NCBI GenBank assembly: GCA_011526585.1
Contig: WYBB01000005.1
Location: 16,354 to 80,353 of the forward strand
Source of the DNA: Deltaproteobacteria bacterium
GTDB lineage: Bacteria > Myxococcota_A > UBA9042 > PHBI01
DNA: 64,000 nt
Direction: 5' to 3'
Position numbers and translations under genes: made by a program. Positions 40,986 through 51,785 of the stretch are shown in pieces. The notes below the pieces were generated by a model that was given only the letters and a program-made list of their open reading frames with translations, was not told the DNA's origin and made no database searches. Position 1 is the stretch's first letter. Each line of letters opens with the position of its first letter.

Positions 40986-41818
40986 TGCAGGCCGTCGTCT
41001 CCCGGCTCGGGCTCGGGCATGGGCGCCGGCTGGGGCAGCGGCTCGGGCTCGGGCAGGACCGCGGGCGGCGGCGGCGCCGGCGTGTCGTTGGTCGGCGCGG
41101 GCGGCGCCGGCTCGTCGACCGGCCCGTTCTGGTCGGCGGTGTAGCTCACCTGCTTGACGTCGAAGGTGATCGAGGGCCGCTCGCGCAGGTCCCAGGTGAT
41201 GTCACCCTTCTGGTAGCCGATGGCGCGCACCGTGGTGATCTTGCCCTTGGTCGCGTAGAACGTGTAGCTCGAGCGCAGCTTGAACTCGTAGTCCTTGAGG
41301 TAGGCGAAGACCGAGGAGTCGCCGCGGTAGACCATCTCGACGGCGAGCACGTGGTTGCCCGGGACCATGTTCTGGTTGAAGATCTCGATGCTCTGCTTGT
41401 CCTCGAGGATCTTCGAGCTGTCGTCCTGGAAATAGACCTTTTCGCCGTCGAGGTGATAGAGCACCGACACCGGCTTGAAGCTCGCGCCCATGTCGTTTTC
41501 GTGGAAGACGACGACCTTGGCCTCGGCGATGACGTCGTTGAGCAGGCGCTCCTTGAGGAGCAGGAGGCGCGTCTTCGAACGGAAGACCTTCTCCTTGAGG
41601 TTGACGACCTTCTCTTCGAGCTCGCGCAGCTTGTAGTCGTGCACCTGGCCGGCCGGCGTCGGCGGCGCGACCGGTTGATCGGTGAGCGAGGGTCCGAGCG
41701 GGCCGTCGGGCGCGGGCGGGCCGGGCGGGACCTCGAAGGGATCGGCGGTGTACGCGGGCGACCCGAGCGCGAGCGCGCCGAGGAGGCCGACCGTGACCGG
41801 GAGTGAGCGCCATTGCAT
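40982..41818 (-). CDS. Exported coiled-coil protein, first gene of TPR operon
   Basis: A 278-residue protein starting at ATG 41818 with AAAGGTG upstream; the longer frame from 41908 lacks a ribosome site. MQWRSLPVTVGLLGALALG is a Sec signal. It has a proline-rich segment, a coiled coil (LREL EEKVVNLKEKVFRSK in two steps), a beta-rich domain with VLYHLDGEKVYFQDDSSKI and VPGNHVLAVEMVYRGDSSVF, and a Pro/Glu-rich C-terminal tail. I know no characterised homologue. As the first of five genes joined by four-base overlaps it should be a stoichiometric part of the periplasmic assembly. Confidence 0.75.
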   Translation of the reverse strand: MQWRSLPVTVGLLGALALGSPAYTADPFEVPPGPPAPDGPLGPSLTDQPVAPPTPAGQVHDYKLRELEEKVVNLKEKVFRSKTRLLLLKERLLNDVIAEAKVVVFHENDMGASFKPVSVLYHLDGEKVYFQDDSSKILEDKQSIEIFNQNMVPGNHVLAVEMVYRGDSSVFAYLKDYEFKLRSSYTFYATKGKITTVRAIGYQKGDITWDLRERPSITFDVKQVSYTADQNGPVDEPAPPAPTNDTPAPPPPAVLPEPEPLPQPAPMPEPEPGDDGLQ

Positions 41819-41986
41819 CGGGACACCTTTGTCCGTAGTCCGCCCCCGCGACGCGCGGGAGAGCCCCGGTGTTCTACCGCAACACGCGCACGGAAGAAAG
41901 TTGTGCACCGCGCTGCCGAGCCAACGACTGCGCGCGCGGCGAGCGGGCCTCCACAGCGAGGCTTCGACCGGCCGGGCTCAGGGCCC

Positions 41987-43030
<1,044 letters not shown>

Positions 43031-43060
43031 GATCTCGCTCGATTCGAAAGGGGATGAGTC

Positions 43061-43127
43061 GGGCGGCCACCAGGGCCGCGCCTACGATCGGCGGCCACGA
43101 GGTGCGCACCCACGAGGGCCGCCCCTA
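43061..43127. repeat. Two dispersed palindromic repeat copies between rpmA and obg
   Basis: Copies at 43061-43085 and about 43103-43127, both ending in CCTAC and each followed by GATCGGCGGCC, so a unit of 42 bases is tandemly repeated. They lie inside the rplU-rpmA-obg transcript unit, so here they cannot act as a strong terminator without affecting obg. Confidence 0.65.
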
Positions 43128-43147
43128 CGATCGGCGGCCGCCGCTGA

Positions 43148-43411
43148 TCAGTTGGTGGCGGCGTCGACGACCGAGGCGCGCTTGCGACCGCGACGATCGA
43201 AGTCGTACTTGAGCACGCCGTCGGTCAGCGCGAAGAGCGTGAAGTCACGACCGCAGCCGACGTTCTGGCCCGGATGGATCACCGTGCCGACCTGGCGCAC
43301 GATGATGTTGCCGGCCTTGACCACCTGGCCGCCGTAGATCTTCACCCCGCGGCGCTGTCCATGCGAGTCGCGACCGTTGCGGGAGCTGCCCTGTCCTTTC
43401 TTGTGAGCCAT
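43148..43411 (-). CDS. rpmA: 50S ribosomal protein L27
   Basis: An 87-residue L27. [20 protein letters not shown] is the family start, followed by [39 protein letters not shown] and DGVLKYD. The basic N-terminus reaches the peptidyl-transferase centre. No leader peptide to be cleaved is present. It follows rplU by 36 bases and precedes obg. Confidence 0.97.
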   Translation of the reverse strand: MAHKKGQGSSRNGRDSHGQRRGVKIYGGQVVKAGNIIVRQVGTVIHPGQNVGCGRDFTLFALTDGVLKYDFDRRGRKRASVVDAATN

Positions 43412-43447
43412 GACCTACCCCCGAGGGAGTCCGTGGATCGGGGCGCT

Positions 43448-43759
43448 TCAGGCCGCGATCGAGTCGATGCGAACGCGCGTGAAGTACTGGCGATGGCCCT
43501 TCTTGCGCTTGTAGTTCTTGCGGCGGCGGAACTTGAAGACCACGATCTTCTTGGCGCGCCCCTGCTCGACGATGGTGCCGGTGACGCTCGCGCCCTGCAC
43601 GAGCGGGCGGCCGACGTGCGTCGCGTCGTCGGCGCCGACGAGGAGGACCTCGGTGAAGCTCACCGTCGCGCCGGTGTCGCCGTCGAGGCGCTCGATCGCG
43701 AGGGTGTCACCCTGCTCGACCCGGTACTGCTTTCCGCCGGTCTTGATCACGGCATACAT
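43448..43759 (-). CDS. rplU: 50S ribosomal protein L21
   Basis: A 103-residue L21 starting at ATG 43759 (MYAVIKTGGKQYRV) with GAGAGG upstream; the longer frame from 43777 is not needed. The C-terminal motif KFRRRKNYKRKKGHRQYFT is diagnostic. The upstream 66 bases hold GGGCGGCCC twice (43786-43794, 43799-43807), which in the transcript could pair into a leader hairpin controlling this ribosomal operon; that is inference. Confidence 0.97.
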   Translation of the reverse strand: MYAVIKTGGKQYRVEQGDTLAIERLDGDTGATVSFTEVLLVGADDATHVGRPLVQGASVTGTIVEQGRAKKIVVFKFRRRKNYKRKKGHRQYFTRVRIDSIAA

Positions 43760-43825
43760 CGTGGGACCTCTCGTCATCGATCACTGGGCGGCCCCGTCGG
43801 GCGGCCCGCGTAAGGGAGCGGGTAC

Positions 43826-44920
43826 TTAGACGAGCCCGGGGGCGGTGTCAACGAGCATCGCGCGCAGGCTCTCGCGATAGGGCGCGCGCGCCACGCCACG
43901 CTCGGTGACGATGCCGGCGATGAGGCCGCCGGGGGTGACATCGAAGCTCGGGTTTCGCACCTTGACGCCGGCGGGCGCGATCGGCTGGCCGAAGACCTCG
44001 AGCACCTCGCGGGCCGGGCGCTCCTCGATCGGGATCGCGGCGCCGTCGGGGGTGGCGAGGTCGACCGTCGAGGTCGGCGCGGCGACGTAGAACGGCACCG
44101 CGTGGTGCGCGCACAGGACCGCCAGGGTGAAGGTCCCGATCTTGTTGGCGGTATCACCGTTGGCCGCGATGCGGTCGGCGCCGACGACGACGAGATCGAT
44201 CTCGCCGCGCGCGATCAGGTGGCCGGCGGCGCCGTCGGCGATGAGGGTGACGTCGATGCCGTCGCGCACGAGCTCCCAGGCGGTAAGCCGTGCGCCCTGC
44301 AGGTAGGGGCGCGTCTCGTCGGCGAAGACCGCGACCGGCGCCTCGGCGTTGGCGCTGCGGATCACCCCCAGCGCCGTGCCCCAGCCCGCGGTGGCCAGGC
44401 TGCCCGTGTTACAATGTGTCAAGATGCGGGTCTTGCGCGCGGCGAAGCGCGGCACGAGCGCCGCTCCGTGGCGGCCGATGGCGTGGTTCATCGCCAGGTC
44501 CTCGTCGCGGATCGCCTGGGCCTCGGCGTCGAGCGCGGACAGGCGCGCCGCGTGATCGAGGTGCGGGTTGGCGAGCGCGTTGGCGGCGATCCGGCGCATG
44601 CGGTCGGTCGCCCAGGCGAGGTTGACGGCGGTGGGGCGGGCCTGGGCCATGTCGTGCGCCAGCGCCTGGAACATGGCGGCGAACGAGACCGGCGGCAGCT
44701 GGCGCGCGCCGAGCGCGAGGCCGAAGGCGGCGGCGACCCCGATCGCCGGCGCGCCGCGGATCGCCATCTCGGCGATGGCGCGGCGCACGTCCTCGGCCGT
44801 GCGGCAGGTGAGCCAGACCTCCTCGAAGGGCAGGCGGCGCTGATCGAGGATGAAGACGGCGTCGTGCTCGCGACGGATCGGGCTCACGCCCTCGGCGGCG
44901 GCGGGGTGCATCTGGCTCAT
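43826..44920 (-). CDS. mtnA: Methylthioribose-1-phosphate isomerase
   Basis: A 364-residue isomerase of the methionine salvage pathway, converting 5-methylthioribose-1-phosphate to methylthioribulose-1-phosphate. The RGAPAIGVAAAFGLAL segment, catalytic Cys170 in THCNTGSLATAGWGTALG, and Asp249 in VVGADRIAANGDTANKIGT are present as in MtnA and eIF2B-related proteins. It starts at ATG 44920, overlapping the gatB stop by four bases, so it is translated with gatCAB. A salvage gene coupled to amidotransferase genes is an unusual pairing; no other mtn gene is in the window. Confidence 0.94.
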   Translation of the reverse strand: MSQMHPAAAEGVSPIRREHDAVFILDQRRLPFEEVWLTCRTAEDVRRAIAEMAIRGAPAIGVAAAFGLALGARQLPPVSFAAMFQALAHDMAQARPTAVNLAWATDRMRRIAANALANPHLDHAARLSALDAEAQAIRDEDLAMNHAIGRHGAALVPRFAARKTRILTHCNTGSLATAGWGTALGVIRSANAEAPVAVFADETRPYLQGARLTAWELVRDGIDVTLIADGAAGHLIARGEIDLVVVGADRIAANGDTANKIGTFTLAVLCAHHAVPFYVAAPTSTVDLATPDGAAIPIEERPAREVLEVFGQPIAPAGVKVRNPSFDVTPGGLIAGIVTERGVARAPYRESLRAMLVDTAPGLV

Positions 44921-46359
44921 GGGGATCGCCTCGCGGCGAGGCGCTCACGCAGGATGCGCTGGAGCTCCTCGGGGTTGGCCTTGCCGCCGAGCGCCTTCAT
45001 CGCCTGGCCGACGAAGAAGCCGAAGAGCTTGTCCTTGCCGCCGAGGAAGTCGGCGACCTGGGCGGCGTTCTTGTCGAGGATCGGCTCGATCACCTGGACG
45101 AGCGCGGCGCTGTCGGAGACCTGCCCGCCGTGCTCCGCGACCCAGCGCTCGAGGTCGGCCCCCTGGAGGAGGGCCTGGAGCGCATCCTTGGCCATGCGCG
45201 ACGAGAGCGTGCCGGCGGTGAGATGGGCGATGAGCGCGGCGAGGGTCTCGGGGAGGACGGGGCTCTGGACGAGGTCGAGGCCGCTCTTGGAGAGGGCCCC
45301 GAGCAGATCGTTGATGAGCCAGTTGGCGGCGAGCTTGGGCTCGACCCGGGCCGCGACCGCCTCGAAGTAGTCGGCGCGCACCTTGTCCTGGGTGAGCACC
45401 TCGGCGTCGTACGGCGAGAGGCCGAGGGCGTCGACGAAGCGCCGCTGGCGGAGGTGCGGGAGCTCGGGCAGGGCGCGCTCCTCGGCGTGGATCAGCGACT
45501 CGGCGACGTCGATGACCAGCAGATCCGGATCGGGGAAGTAGCGGTAGTCGTGCGCGTCCTCCTTGCCGCGGAGGGCGCGCGTCTGGCCGGAGCCCTCGTC
45601 CCAGCCGCGCGTCTCCTGGACGACGCTGCCGCCGCGCTCGAGGAGCTCGATCTGGCGCTTGATCTCGGCGTCGATCGCGAGGCCGACGAAGCGGAAGGAG
45701 TTGACGTTCTTGATCTCGGTGCGGGTGCCGAGCGGCTCGCCGGGGCGGCGCACCGAGACGTTGGCGTCGCAGCGGAAGTTGCCCGCCTCCATGTCGCCGT
45801 CACAGACCCCGAGCCAGACGACGAGGCGATGCAGCGCCTTGAGGTAGGCGATGGCCTCCTCGGACGAGGCGAGCACCGGCTCGGAGACGATCTCGAGGAG
45901 GGCGACGCCGGCGCGGTTGAGATCGACGCGCGACTCGTTGCGACGCGGGTCGTGGATCGTCTTGCCGGCGTCCTCCTCGAGGTGGATCCGGCGCAGCGCG
46001 AAGGTCCGCAGCGCGCCGTCGAGGAAGACCGGCACGGTGCCGCCCCGGCAGATCGGATCCTCGTACTGGCTGATCTGATAGCCCTTGGGGAGATCGGGGT
46101 AGAAGTAGTGCTTGCGCGAGAACTGCGAGCGACGATCGATCGTCGAGCCGAGCGCGAGCCCGAGCCGGACCGCGAGGCGGATCGCCTCGGCGTTGGGCAC
46201 CGGCAGGGTCCCGGGCAGGGCGAGGATCACCTCGTCGACGAAGGTGTTGGGCGCGAGATCGGCGGTCGAGCCGCCGGCGACCGGGCACGGCGAGAAGAGC
46301 TTCGAGCGCGTCTTGAGCTGGGCGTGCACCTCGAGGCCGATGACGGGTTGCCAGGTCAT
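44917..46359 (-). CDS. gatB: Asp-tRNA(Asn)/Glu-tRNA(Gln) amidotransferase subunit B
   Basis: A 480-residue GatB. ATG 46359 gives [20 protein letters not shown], the family start. Kinase-fold motifs [47 protein letters not shown] and [18 protein letters not shown] follow, and the tail domain has [13 protein letters not shown] and [14 protein letters not shown] helices. GatB phosphorylates the misacylated tRNA and receives ammonia from GatA. Overlaps gatA by four bases. Presence of gatCAB implies indirect synthesis of Asn-tRNA or Gln-tRNA in this organism. Confidence 0.97.
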   Translation of the reverse strand: MTWQPVIGLEVHAQLKTRSKLFSPCPVAGGSTADLAPNTFVDEVILALPGTLPVPNAEAIRLAVRLGLALGSTIDRRSQFSRKHYFYPDLPKGYQISQYEDPICRGGTVPVFLDGALRTFALRRIHLEEDAGKTIHDPRRNESRVDLNRAGVALLEIVSEPVLASSEEAIAYLKALHRLVVWLGVCDGDMEAGNFRCDANVSVRRPGEPLGTRTEIKNVNSFRFVGLAIDAEIKRQIELLERGGSVVQETRGWDEGSGQTRALRGKEDAHDYRYFPDPDLLVIDVAESLIHAEERALPELPHLRQRRFVDALGLSPYDAEVLTQDKVRADYFEAVAARVEPKLAANWLINDLLGALSKSGLDLVQSPVLPETLAALIAHLTAGTLSSRMAKDALQALLQGADLERWVAEHGGQVSDSAALVQVIEPILDKNAAQVADFLGGKDKLFGFFVGQAMKALGGKANPEELQRILRERLAARRSP

Positions 46360-47831
46360 GCGGCGACCTCCGCGCCGAAGGGGCAACTCTCACGGCCGAG
46401 CAGGGTCTCGAGGCCGTGCGCGATCTGGAGCAGCCGCACCTCTTGAAGCGGCGGCGCGACGAGCTGCAGGCCGACCGGCAGGCCGTGCGCGTCGCGGCCG
46501 ACCGGCAGGGAGAGCGCGGGCAGCCCGGCGAGCGAGGCCGGAACCGTAAAGATATCAGCAAGATACATGGATAGTGGGTCGCTGGTGCGCTCACCGTGGG
46601 GCCAGGCGGTCACCGGCGAGGTCGGGCCGGCGATGAGGTCGACGGCGGCGAAGGCCTGGTCGAAGTCGCGGCGGATCAGCGTGCGCACCTTCTGGGCCTG
46701 CAGATAGTAGGCGTCGTAGTAGCCGCTGGAGAGGGCGAAGGTGCCGAGCATGATGCGGCGCTTGACCTCGGGGCCGAAGCCCTCGGCGCGGGTCTTCGAG
46801 AAGAGCTCGGCGAGGTCGGCGGGCGCGGCGGCGCGGTGGCCGTAGCGGATCCCGTCGAAGCGCGCGAGGTTGGACGAGGCCTCGGCGGTGGCGACGAGGT
46901 AGTAGGTCGCGACGGCGTAGCGCGTGTGCGGCAGCGAGATCGGCACGACGGTGGCGCCCTCGTCGGACAGACGTGCCAGCGCATGGCGCACGCGCTCGCG
47001 CACGTCGGGCGCGACGCCGTCGCCGAGGTACTCGTCGGGCACGCCGACACGCAGGCCGCCGAGATCGACGTGGGGGCCGATGGCGGTGAGGCCGGGCGCG
47101 GGCATCGGCAGGCTCGTCTGGTCGTGCGGGTCCTGGCCGGCGATCGCCTCGAGGACGAGGGCGGCGTCGGCGACCGAGCGCGTGAGCGGGCCGATCTGAT
47201 CGAGCGACGAGGCGTAGGCGATGGCGCCGTGGCGCGAGACGCGGCCGTAGGTCGGCTTGACGCCGACGAGACCGCAGAAGCTCGCGGGCTGGCGGATCGA
47301 GCCGCCGGTGTCGGTGCCGAGCGCGGCGGCCGCCAGGTGGGCGGCGACCGCGACGGCCGAGCCGCCGGAGCTGCCGCCCGGCACACGCGCCAGATCCCAG
47401 GGGTTCTTGGCGGGCTTGAAGGCGGAGAGCTCGGTCGAGCTGCCCATGCCGAGCTCGTCCTGGTTGGTCTTGCCGATGACGATCGCGTCGGCCTGGCGCA
47501 GGCGGGCGACGGCGGTGGCGTCGTAGGGCGGCACCCAGCCGGCGAGGATCTTCGAGCCGGCGGTGGTGACGAGCCCGCGGGTGACGATCTGATCCTTGAC
47601 GGCGATCACCGCGCCGGCGAGCCGGCCGAGCGCCTCGCCGGCGGCGCGGCGAGCGTCGAGGGCGCGCGCGCACGCGAGCGCGGCGTCGGCGTCGACGGCG
47701 AGGAAGGCGCCGAGCGCGTCGTCGAGGCGGTCGATGCGCGCAAGGTGCGCCTCGACCAGCTCGACGGCGCCGAGCTCGCCGCTCTTGAAGAGGCGCGTCT
47801 GCTCGACGAGCGTGAGGCGGGTCGGATCCAT
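46356..47831 (-). CDS. gatA: Asp-tRNA(Asn)/Glu-tRNA(Gln) amidotransferase subunit A
   Basis: A 491-residue amidase-signature enzyme that releases ammonia from glutamine or asparagine. The Ser-cisSer-Lys triad is visible: Lys79 in VIAVKDQI, Ser154 in PGGSSGGSA and Ser178 in [16 protein letters not shown] 47831 overlaps the gatC stop by one base; the longer frame to 48149 is the gatC region in another frame. Gene order gatC-gatA-gatB matches a standard GatCAB operon. Confidence 0.97.
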   Translation of the reverse strand: MDPTRLTLVEQTRLFKSGELGAVELVEAHLARIDRLDDALGAFLAVDADAALACARALDARRAAGEALGRLAGAVIAVKDQIVTRGLVTTAGSKILAGWVPPYDATAVARLRQADAIVIGKTNQDELGMGSSTELSAFKPAKNPWDLARVPGGSSGGSAVAVAAHLAAAALGTDTGGSIRQPASFCGLVGVKPTYGRVSRHGAIAYASSLDQIGPLTRSVADAALVLEAIAGQDPHDQTSLPMPAPGLTAIGPHVDLGGLRVGVPDEYLGDGVAPDVRERVRHALARLSDEGATVVPISLPHTRYAVATYYLVATAEASSNLARFDGIRYGHRAAAPADLAELFSKTRAEGFGPEVKRRIMLGTFALSSGYYDAYYLQAQKVRTLIRRDFDQAFAAVDLIAGPTSPVTAWPHGERTSDPLSMYLADIFTVPASLAGLPALSLPVGRDAHGLPVGLQLVAPPLQEVRLLQIAHGLETLLGRESCPFGAEVAA

Positions 47832-48136
47832 CAGACCACCTTGGGCACGATGAAGGCCTCGCCGTCGTTCGCGGCCGCACCGGCGAGCGCCGTCTCGCGG
47901 GGCAGCGCGGCGCCGGCCTCGTCGGGGCGGTAGGGGCTCGAAAACGGGAGCGGGTGCGACATCGCGGGCACGTCGGCGGTGTCGAGCGCGCGCAGCTCGT
48001 CGACGTAGCCGAGGATTCGGCCGAGGTCGGCCTGCAGTCGCGCGAGCTCGTCGGGGCTCAGCGCGAGGCGGGCCAGGCGCGCGACGTGCGCGACGTCGAT
48101 GGCGGTGGCGGCGGATGTGGAGGTGGGTTCGTCCAT
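47831..48136 (-). CDS. gatC: Asp-tRNA(Asn)/Glu-tRNA(Gln) amidotransferase subunit C
   Basis: A 101-residue GatC that clamps GatA onto Gat[20 protein letters not shown] and [16 protein letters not shown] are the family helices, and it ends with [23 protein letters not shown] 48136 is the first codon of the operon; the upstream gene ends 47 bases away on the same strand. Confidence 0.95.
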   Translation of the reverse strand: MDEPTSTSAATAIDVAHVARLARLALSPDELARLQADLGRILGYVDELRALDTADVPAMSHPLPFSSPYRPDEAGAALPRETALAGAAANDGEAFIVPKVV

Positions 48137-48183
48137 GGCGCGGGCTCACCTAACACGAGCGCGCCGGGGACGTCACGGGCGAG

Positions 48184-48876
48184 TCACGCCGCCAGCGGCG
48201 GCAGGCGCGGTCGCGGGCCGCTGCCTTCGGGCTCGCGCGGATCCTCGTCGTCGTCGTTGGCGGCGGCGGGCGCGACCGGCGCGAGCGCGGAGCGCGCCTC
48301 GAGCGCGGCGTAGTCGGCCTGCAGGAGCGCGCGCTCCAGGGCGTTGGCGAGCGCCTCGTTGATCGGCAGGGGCTCGGCGAGCTCGGGCCGGCCGAGCCCG
48401 TCGAAGGTGCGCTGCACGTCGCTGAAGACGAGGACCCGCCCCTCGGCGGCGGCGCGCTGGGCGCGTGCGACGGCGTCGGGATCGGTGCGCTTGTGCACGC
48501 GGCAGGCGGCGAGCGCGGTCTGGCCATGTTTGTCGCGCACGGCGGCAAAGCCGAAGAGACGGCAGAGCGCGGGGCGCAGGGCGTATTCGGTGCAGCGGCC
48601 GTGCACCGCGTCACCGGCGTAGGCGATGCAGATCCCGGCCGGGTCGGCGGCGGCCCGGGCGAGCATCGACTCGCCGAGCCCGCGGGCGACGAGGCTCGCC
48701 GCCAGCGGCATCACGTCGTTGACGCTGACGCGCGGCTTGTCGTTGGCGCAGCAGGCGCCGCACCCGGGAGGACAGGCGAGCCCGGTCGCGTGCGCCAGGG
48801 CGGTGAGGGCCTCGTCGACCTGGCGCACCAACGCCTCGCGCGGATCTCCGGAGGGATCCAAAGGAGCAGCACCCAT
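48184..48876 (-). CDS. YkgJ-family cysteine-cluster protein
   Basis: A 230-residue protein. ATG 48876 is chosen, giving MGAAPLDPSGDPREALVRQV; the frame to 49104 adds an arginine-rich tail from the VIT-VWA region. The CPPGCGACC cluster and the later CTEYALRPALCRLFGF and ACRVHKR are the metal (zinc or iron)-chelating cysteines of the YkgJ/CxxCxxCC family, whose role is unresolved. An acidic-Pro tail follows. It lies between the VIT-VWA gene and gatC on the same strand. Confidence 0.8.
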   Translation of the reverse strand: MGAAPLDPSGDPREALVRQVDEALTALAHATGLACPPGCGACCANDKPRVSVNDVMPLAASLVARGLGESMLARAAADPAGICIAYAGDAVHGRCTEYALRPALCRLFGFAAVRDKHGQTALAACRVHKRTDPDAVARAQRAAAEGRVLVFSDVQRTFDGLGRPELAEPLPINEALANALERALLQADYAALEARSALAPVAPAAANDDDEDPREPEGSGPRPRLPPLAA

Positions 48877-48979
48877 GCAGGACCATCCCGCCCGACGACC
48901 GGGCCCGCCGCCCCTTCGCGCCGCCGATCGGGCGCGCTGCTCCGCGTGGCGCCCTATGTATAGAGGATCGTGTCGCTTT

Positions 48980-51346
48980 TCAAGCACGTCCGGCGACGAG
49001 CGCGCCGAGGAGCGCGCCCGGATCGAGGGCGGGCGAGGGCGCGAGGAAGCGGCGCGCCTTGTCCGCCGCGGCCTGCCACTCGGCCTGGCGATCGGCGAAG
49101 TCACGCTCGAGGAGCGCGAGCACGAGCGCCGTCAGGACGACCGCTTCACCGTGGGTGGCACCGAGCCGCGCGAGCGCCGCCGGGTCGGCGATGAGGGCCG
49201 TGAGCGCCGGCGAGGGGGGGAAGCTGCCGTCGGCGCGCTGGGTCAGCAACAGATCGTAGAGCGCGTCCGCGGAGGCGGCGCTCGCGGGGGGCGCGGGCGC
49301 GATCGCCTGCTCCAGCGGCATCGCGTCGAAGAGCCCGGCGGCGGCCTCGGGAGCGGCAGAGCGGCCGACTGAACCACCGCTCAGCGCGGACGCCATCTTG
49401 GCGAACAGGCCGCCCGCACGCCTGGCGGCGGGCATCGGCGCGCCGGCCGGGGCCGGCGGGGCCATCGGGGCGGCGGCGAAGCTGGCCCGGGATCTGCGCA
49501 TGACCGGCTGCGGGGCGGCCGCGGCGCCACCGCCCCAGCCGGCGGTCAGCGCGATCGGCACGCGTCTGAGCTCGGCGCCGTGCGTGCGCTCGCCTTCGGC
49601 GCGCAGCTCGACCGCGACGTAGCTCGTCGCGCTCGACACGAGCCCGAGCGCCTGGCCGATGGCGACGAGGCGCTCGTTCTTGCGCCGCTCCCGGGCGCCC
49701 GGGCGCTCTTGCGACGAGCCGTGGCGGCCGTCGGCGGCCTCGAGATCGCGAATGGCGGCGCGGCCCCACAGAAGCGGCACGGGACCGCCCGCCTCGGCAC
49801 GCTCGAGGTCGAGCGGCACCGACCAGCGCCGCTCGCCGGCGCGGAGCGTCACCTCCGATGCGGTTCCACCGAGGACCTTGGCCCAGACGGTCAGGAGCTC
49901 GCCCTTGAAGACGGGCGGCACCGCGCGCGGCGCCTGCTCGACCTCGAGCCCGCCCCAGTCGACCTGCACGTCGGTGAGCGCCGGGCTCCGCACGCGCCCG
50001 AACTGGCGCAGCACCTTGGGCTCGATGCGCTCGCCGGGGGCGATCATCTCGACCTCGCCGCGCGAGGCGCGCGCCACCTCGCGCACGAGGTGCTCGGAGA
50101 CGCCGGCGCCGATCCCGAACGAGAAGATGCGGGTCGTCGCCGCGTGCCGCGCGGCGAGCGCGATCACGTCGGACTCGTTGGAGACCTGCCCGTCGGTGAG
50201 CAGCATGACCTGGCGCGTGCGCCCGGGCGCGAGCGGGCGGCGCACGATCGCGTCGAGCGGCGCGAGGATCTCGGTGCCGCCCATGGTGGCGTCGGTCGCG
50301 TGCACGAAGGCGACGGCGGCGGCGAGGCTCGCCTCGTCGAAGCGGCGCGCCTGGCCGAAGAGCGCGTCGTGGGTCGAGCCGAAGCGCACGATGTCGAACG
50401 CGTCCTGCAGATCGAGCGCGCGCACGCAGAGCTCGAGCGCGCGCCGGGCCGAGGTGATCGAGTCGCCCGCCATCGAGCCCGAGCAGTCGAGCACGAAGAT
50501 CACCTCGGCACCCTCGGCGCTCGCTTCGATCTCGGGGCGGAAGCCGATCTGCACGTAGCGCGCGCCGGCGGCGTCGCGTGCGACGAGGGCGCTCGGCGTC
50601 GCGAGCGCCGCGGGCTCGACGATGACGACCAGGTCGCGGTCGAGGGCGACCTCCTCCTGGGCGAGCTCGACCGCGACGGCCGGCGCGAGCGTGGCGCGGA
50701 TCGGGTGGCTCGGAGACTCGACGCGCTTGATGCCGCCGGCGAAGCCTTCGACCGAGAGCTCGAAGGCGAGGCCGTAGGGCACGTGGTGGCGACGCTCGGG
50801 GTCGAGCTTGTCGTGGTCGGGCTGGCCGATCTCCGGGGCGCCCGGCGCCGGGTGATAGCGCGGCGAGACGGTCGTCGGCAGCGTGAAGCGCAGCGCGTCG
50901 CCTTCGCGCGGCACGGGCTGCACCCAGCGCAGGCGGATCGTCGCCTCGGCGCCGGGCCGGAGGTTGCCGACCGAGAGGGTGAAGACGTTGGGGCGCTCCT
51001 GGTCGAGGAGGAAGGCGCCGTGGCCGTCGGCCAGCGCGTCGTCGTAGATCTCGAAGGCGCGCTCGCGCTCTTCGACGCGGCCCTCGACGAGGCGGCCGTC
51101 GACCTCGGCGGACAGCCCGCAGATCGCGGCCTCGGTCGGCAGCGGGAAGAGGTAGACCGCCTCGATCGGGGTGGACTCGACGTTCTTGAAGCGCTGCGAG
51201 AGCACGACCTCGGCGGCGGCGCCGCGCATGGTCGCCTCGGCGCGCACACCGACGAGCGGCACCGGGCGCGCGCGTTGGGGCCAGGTGTCGGGCGCGTGGA
51301 CGAAGAGGCCGGCGGGCTGGGGCGCGGGGTTCACGGACGGGCTCAT
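48980..51346 (-). CDS. VIT and VWA domain protein (inter-alpha-trypsin inhibitor-like)
   Basis: A 788-residue protein. Residues of about 25-160 form a VIT domain (VVLSQRFKNVESTPIEAVYL, FPLPTEAAICGL, EIYDDALADGHGAFLL). A VWA domain follows with a complete MIDAS start, FVLDCSGSMAGDS (Asp287, Ser289, Ser291), and later TDGQVSNESD. The C-terminal third is Ala/Pro-rich with MRRSRASFAAAP and a final helical part. No signal peptide is visible, so it may be cytoplasmic. It starts at ATG 51346, overlapping the MerR stop by four bases, so the regulator and this protein form one unit. Bacterial VIT-VWA proteins are poorly understood. Confidence 0.85.
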   Translation of the reverse strand: MSPSVNPAPQPAGLFVHAPDTWPQRARPVPLVGVRAEATMRGAAAEVVLSQRFKNVESTPIEAVYLFPLPTEAAICGLSAEVDGRLVEGRVEERERAFEIYDDALADGHGAFLLDQERPNVFTLSVGNLRPGAEATIRLRWVQPVPREGDALRFTLPTTVSPRYHPAPGAPEIGQPDHDKLDPERRHHVPYGLAFELSVEGFAGGIKRVESPSHPIRATLAPAVAVELAQEEVALDRDLVVIVEPAALATPSALVARDAAGARYVQIGFRPEIEASAEGAEVIFVLDCSGSMAGDSITSARRALELCVRALDLQDAFDIVRFGSTHDALFGQARRFDEASLAAAVAFVHATDATMGGTEILAPLDAIVRRPLAPGRTRQVMLLTDGQVSNESDVIALAARHAATTRIFSFGIGAGVSEHLVREVARASRGEVEMIAPGERIEPKVLRQFGRVRSPALTDVQVDWGGLEVEQAPRAVPPVFKGELLTVWAKVLGGTASEVTLRAGERRWSVPLDLERAEAGGPVPLLWGRAAIRDLEAADGRHGSSQERPGARERRKNERLVAIGQALGLVSSATSYVAVELRAEGERTHGAELRRVPIALTAGWGGGAAAAPQPVMRRSRASFAAAPMAPPAPAGAPMPAARRAGGLFAKMASALSGGSVGRSAAPEAAAGLFDAMPLEQAIAPAPPASAASADALYDLLLTQRADGSFPPSPALTALIADPAALARLGATHGEAVVLTALVLALLERDFADRQAEWQAAADKARRFLAPSPALDPGALLGALVAGRA

Positions 51347-51777
51347 GGCGCTTCTCCTGGTGGGTGGTCGGGCGGATCGGGCGGGTCGGGCGGGTCGAGG
51401 ATCGCGGTCACGTTGGTCACGAAGGCGGTGAGCTGGGCGTCGGTCAGCGCGCCCGGGCGCAGGTGCAGCTCGACGCCGGGCGCGAGCGCCAGGCGCAGCC
51501 AGGCCTCTCGGGCGGGAAGCGCGGGCGGTGGCGGCGGGCCGTCGACGGCGAAGGTGTCGGCGATCGCGTCGAGCGAGACGCCGGCCTCCTGTCGTCGCTT
51601 GATCTCGAGGAGCTGCGCGAGGTGGCTCGCGTCGTAGTGGGCGCCGCGGCCGACGCCCAGCGGCGGGGCGAGCAGGCCGCGTTGCACGTAGAAGCGCACC
51701 GCGCGCCGCGAGACGCCGGCGGCGTCGGCGAGCTCACCGATCGCGAAACGTGGGCCCTCTGGTTCGCGCTGGGTCAT
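51343..51777 (-). CDS. MerR-family regulator
   Basis: A 144-residue regulator starting at ATG 51777. FAIGELADAAGVSRRAVRFY is the MerR winged-helix motif, followed by VQRGLLAPPLGVGRGAHYDA and HLAQLLEIKRRQEAGVSLDA. The C-terminal effector part is short, with DPPDPPDPP near the end and no metal-binding cysteines, so it senses something other than a thiol-bound metal, or works through the VIT-VWA protein encoded next. An exact inverted repeat just upstream of the start is its likely operator. Confidence 0.88.
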   Translation of the reverse strand: MTQREPEGPRFAIGELADAAGVSRRAVRFYVQRGLLAPPLGVGRGAHYDASHLAQLLEIKRRQEAGVSLDAIADTFAVDGPPPPPALPAREAWLRLALAPGVELHLRPGALTDAQLTAFVTNVTAILDPPDPPDPPDHPPGEAP

Positions 51778-51785
51778 GCGGCGAC

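Noticed and set aside
36817..41144. Long plus-strand open frames opposite the TPR operon (690 and 754 codons)
   Set aside because: Antisense shadows caused by high GC in third positions; the minus-strand genes have signal peptides, TPR motifs and regular overlaps.
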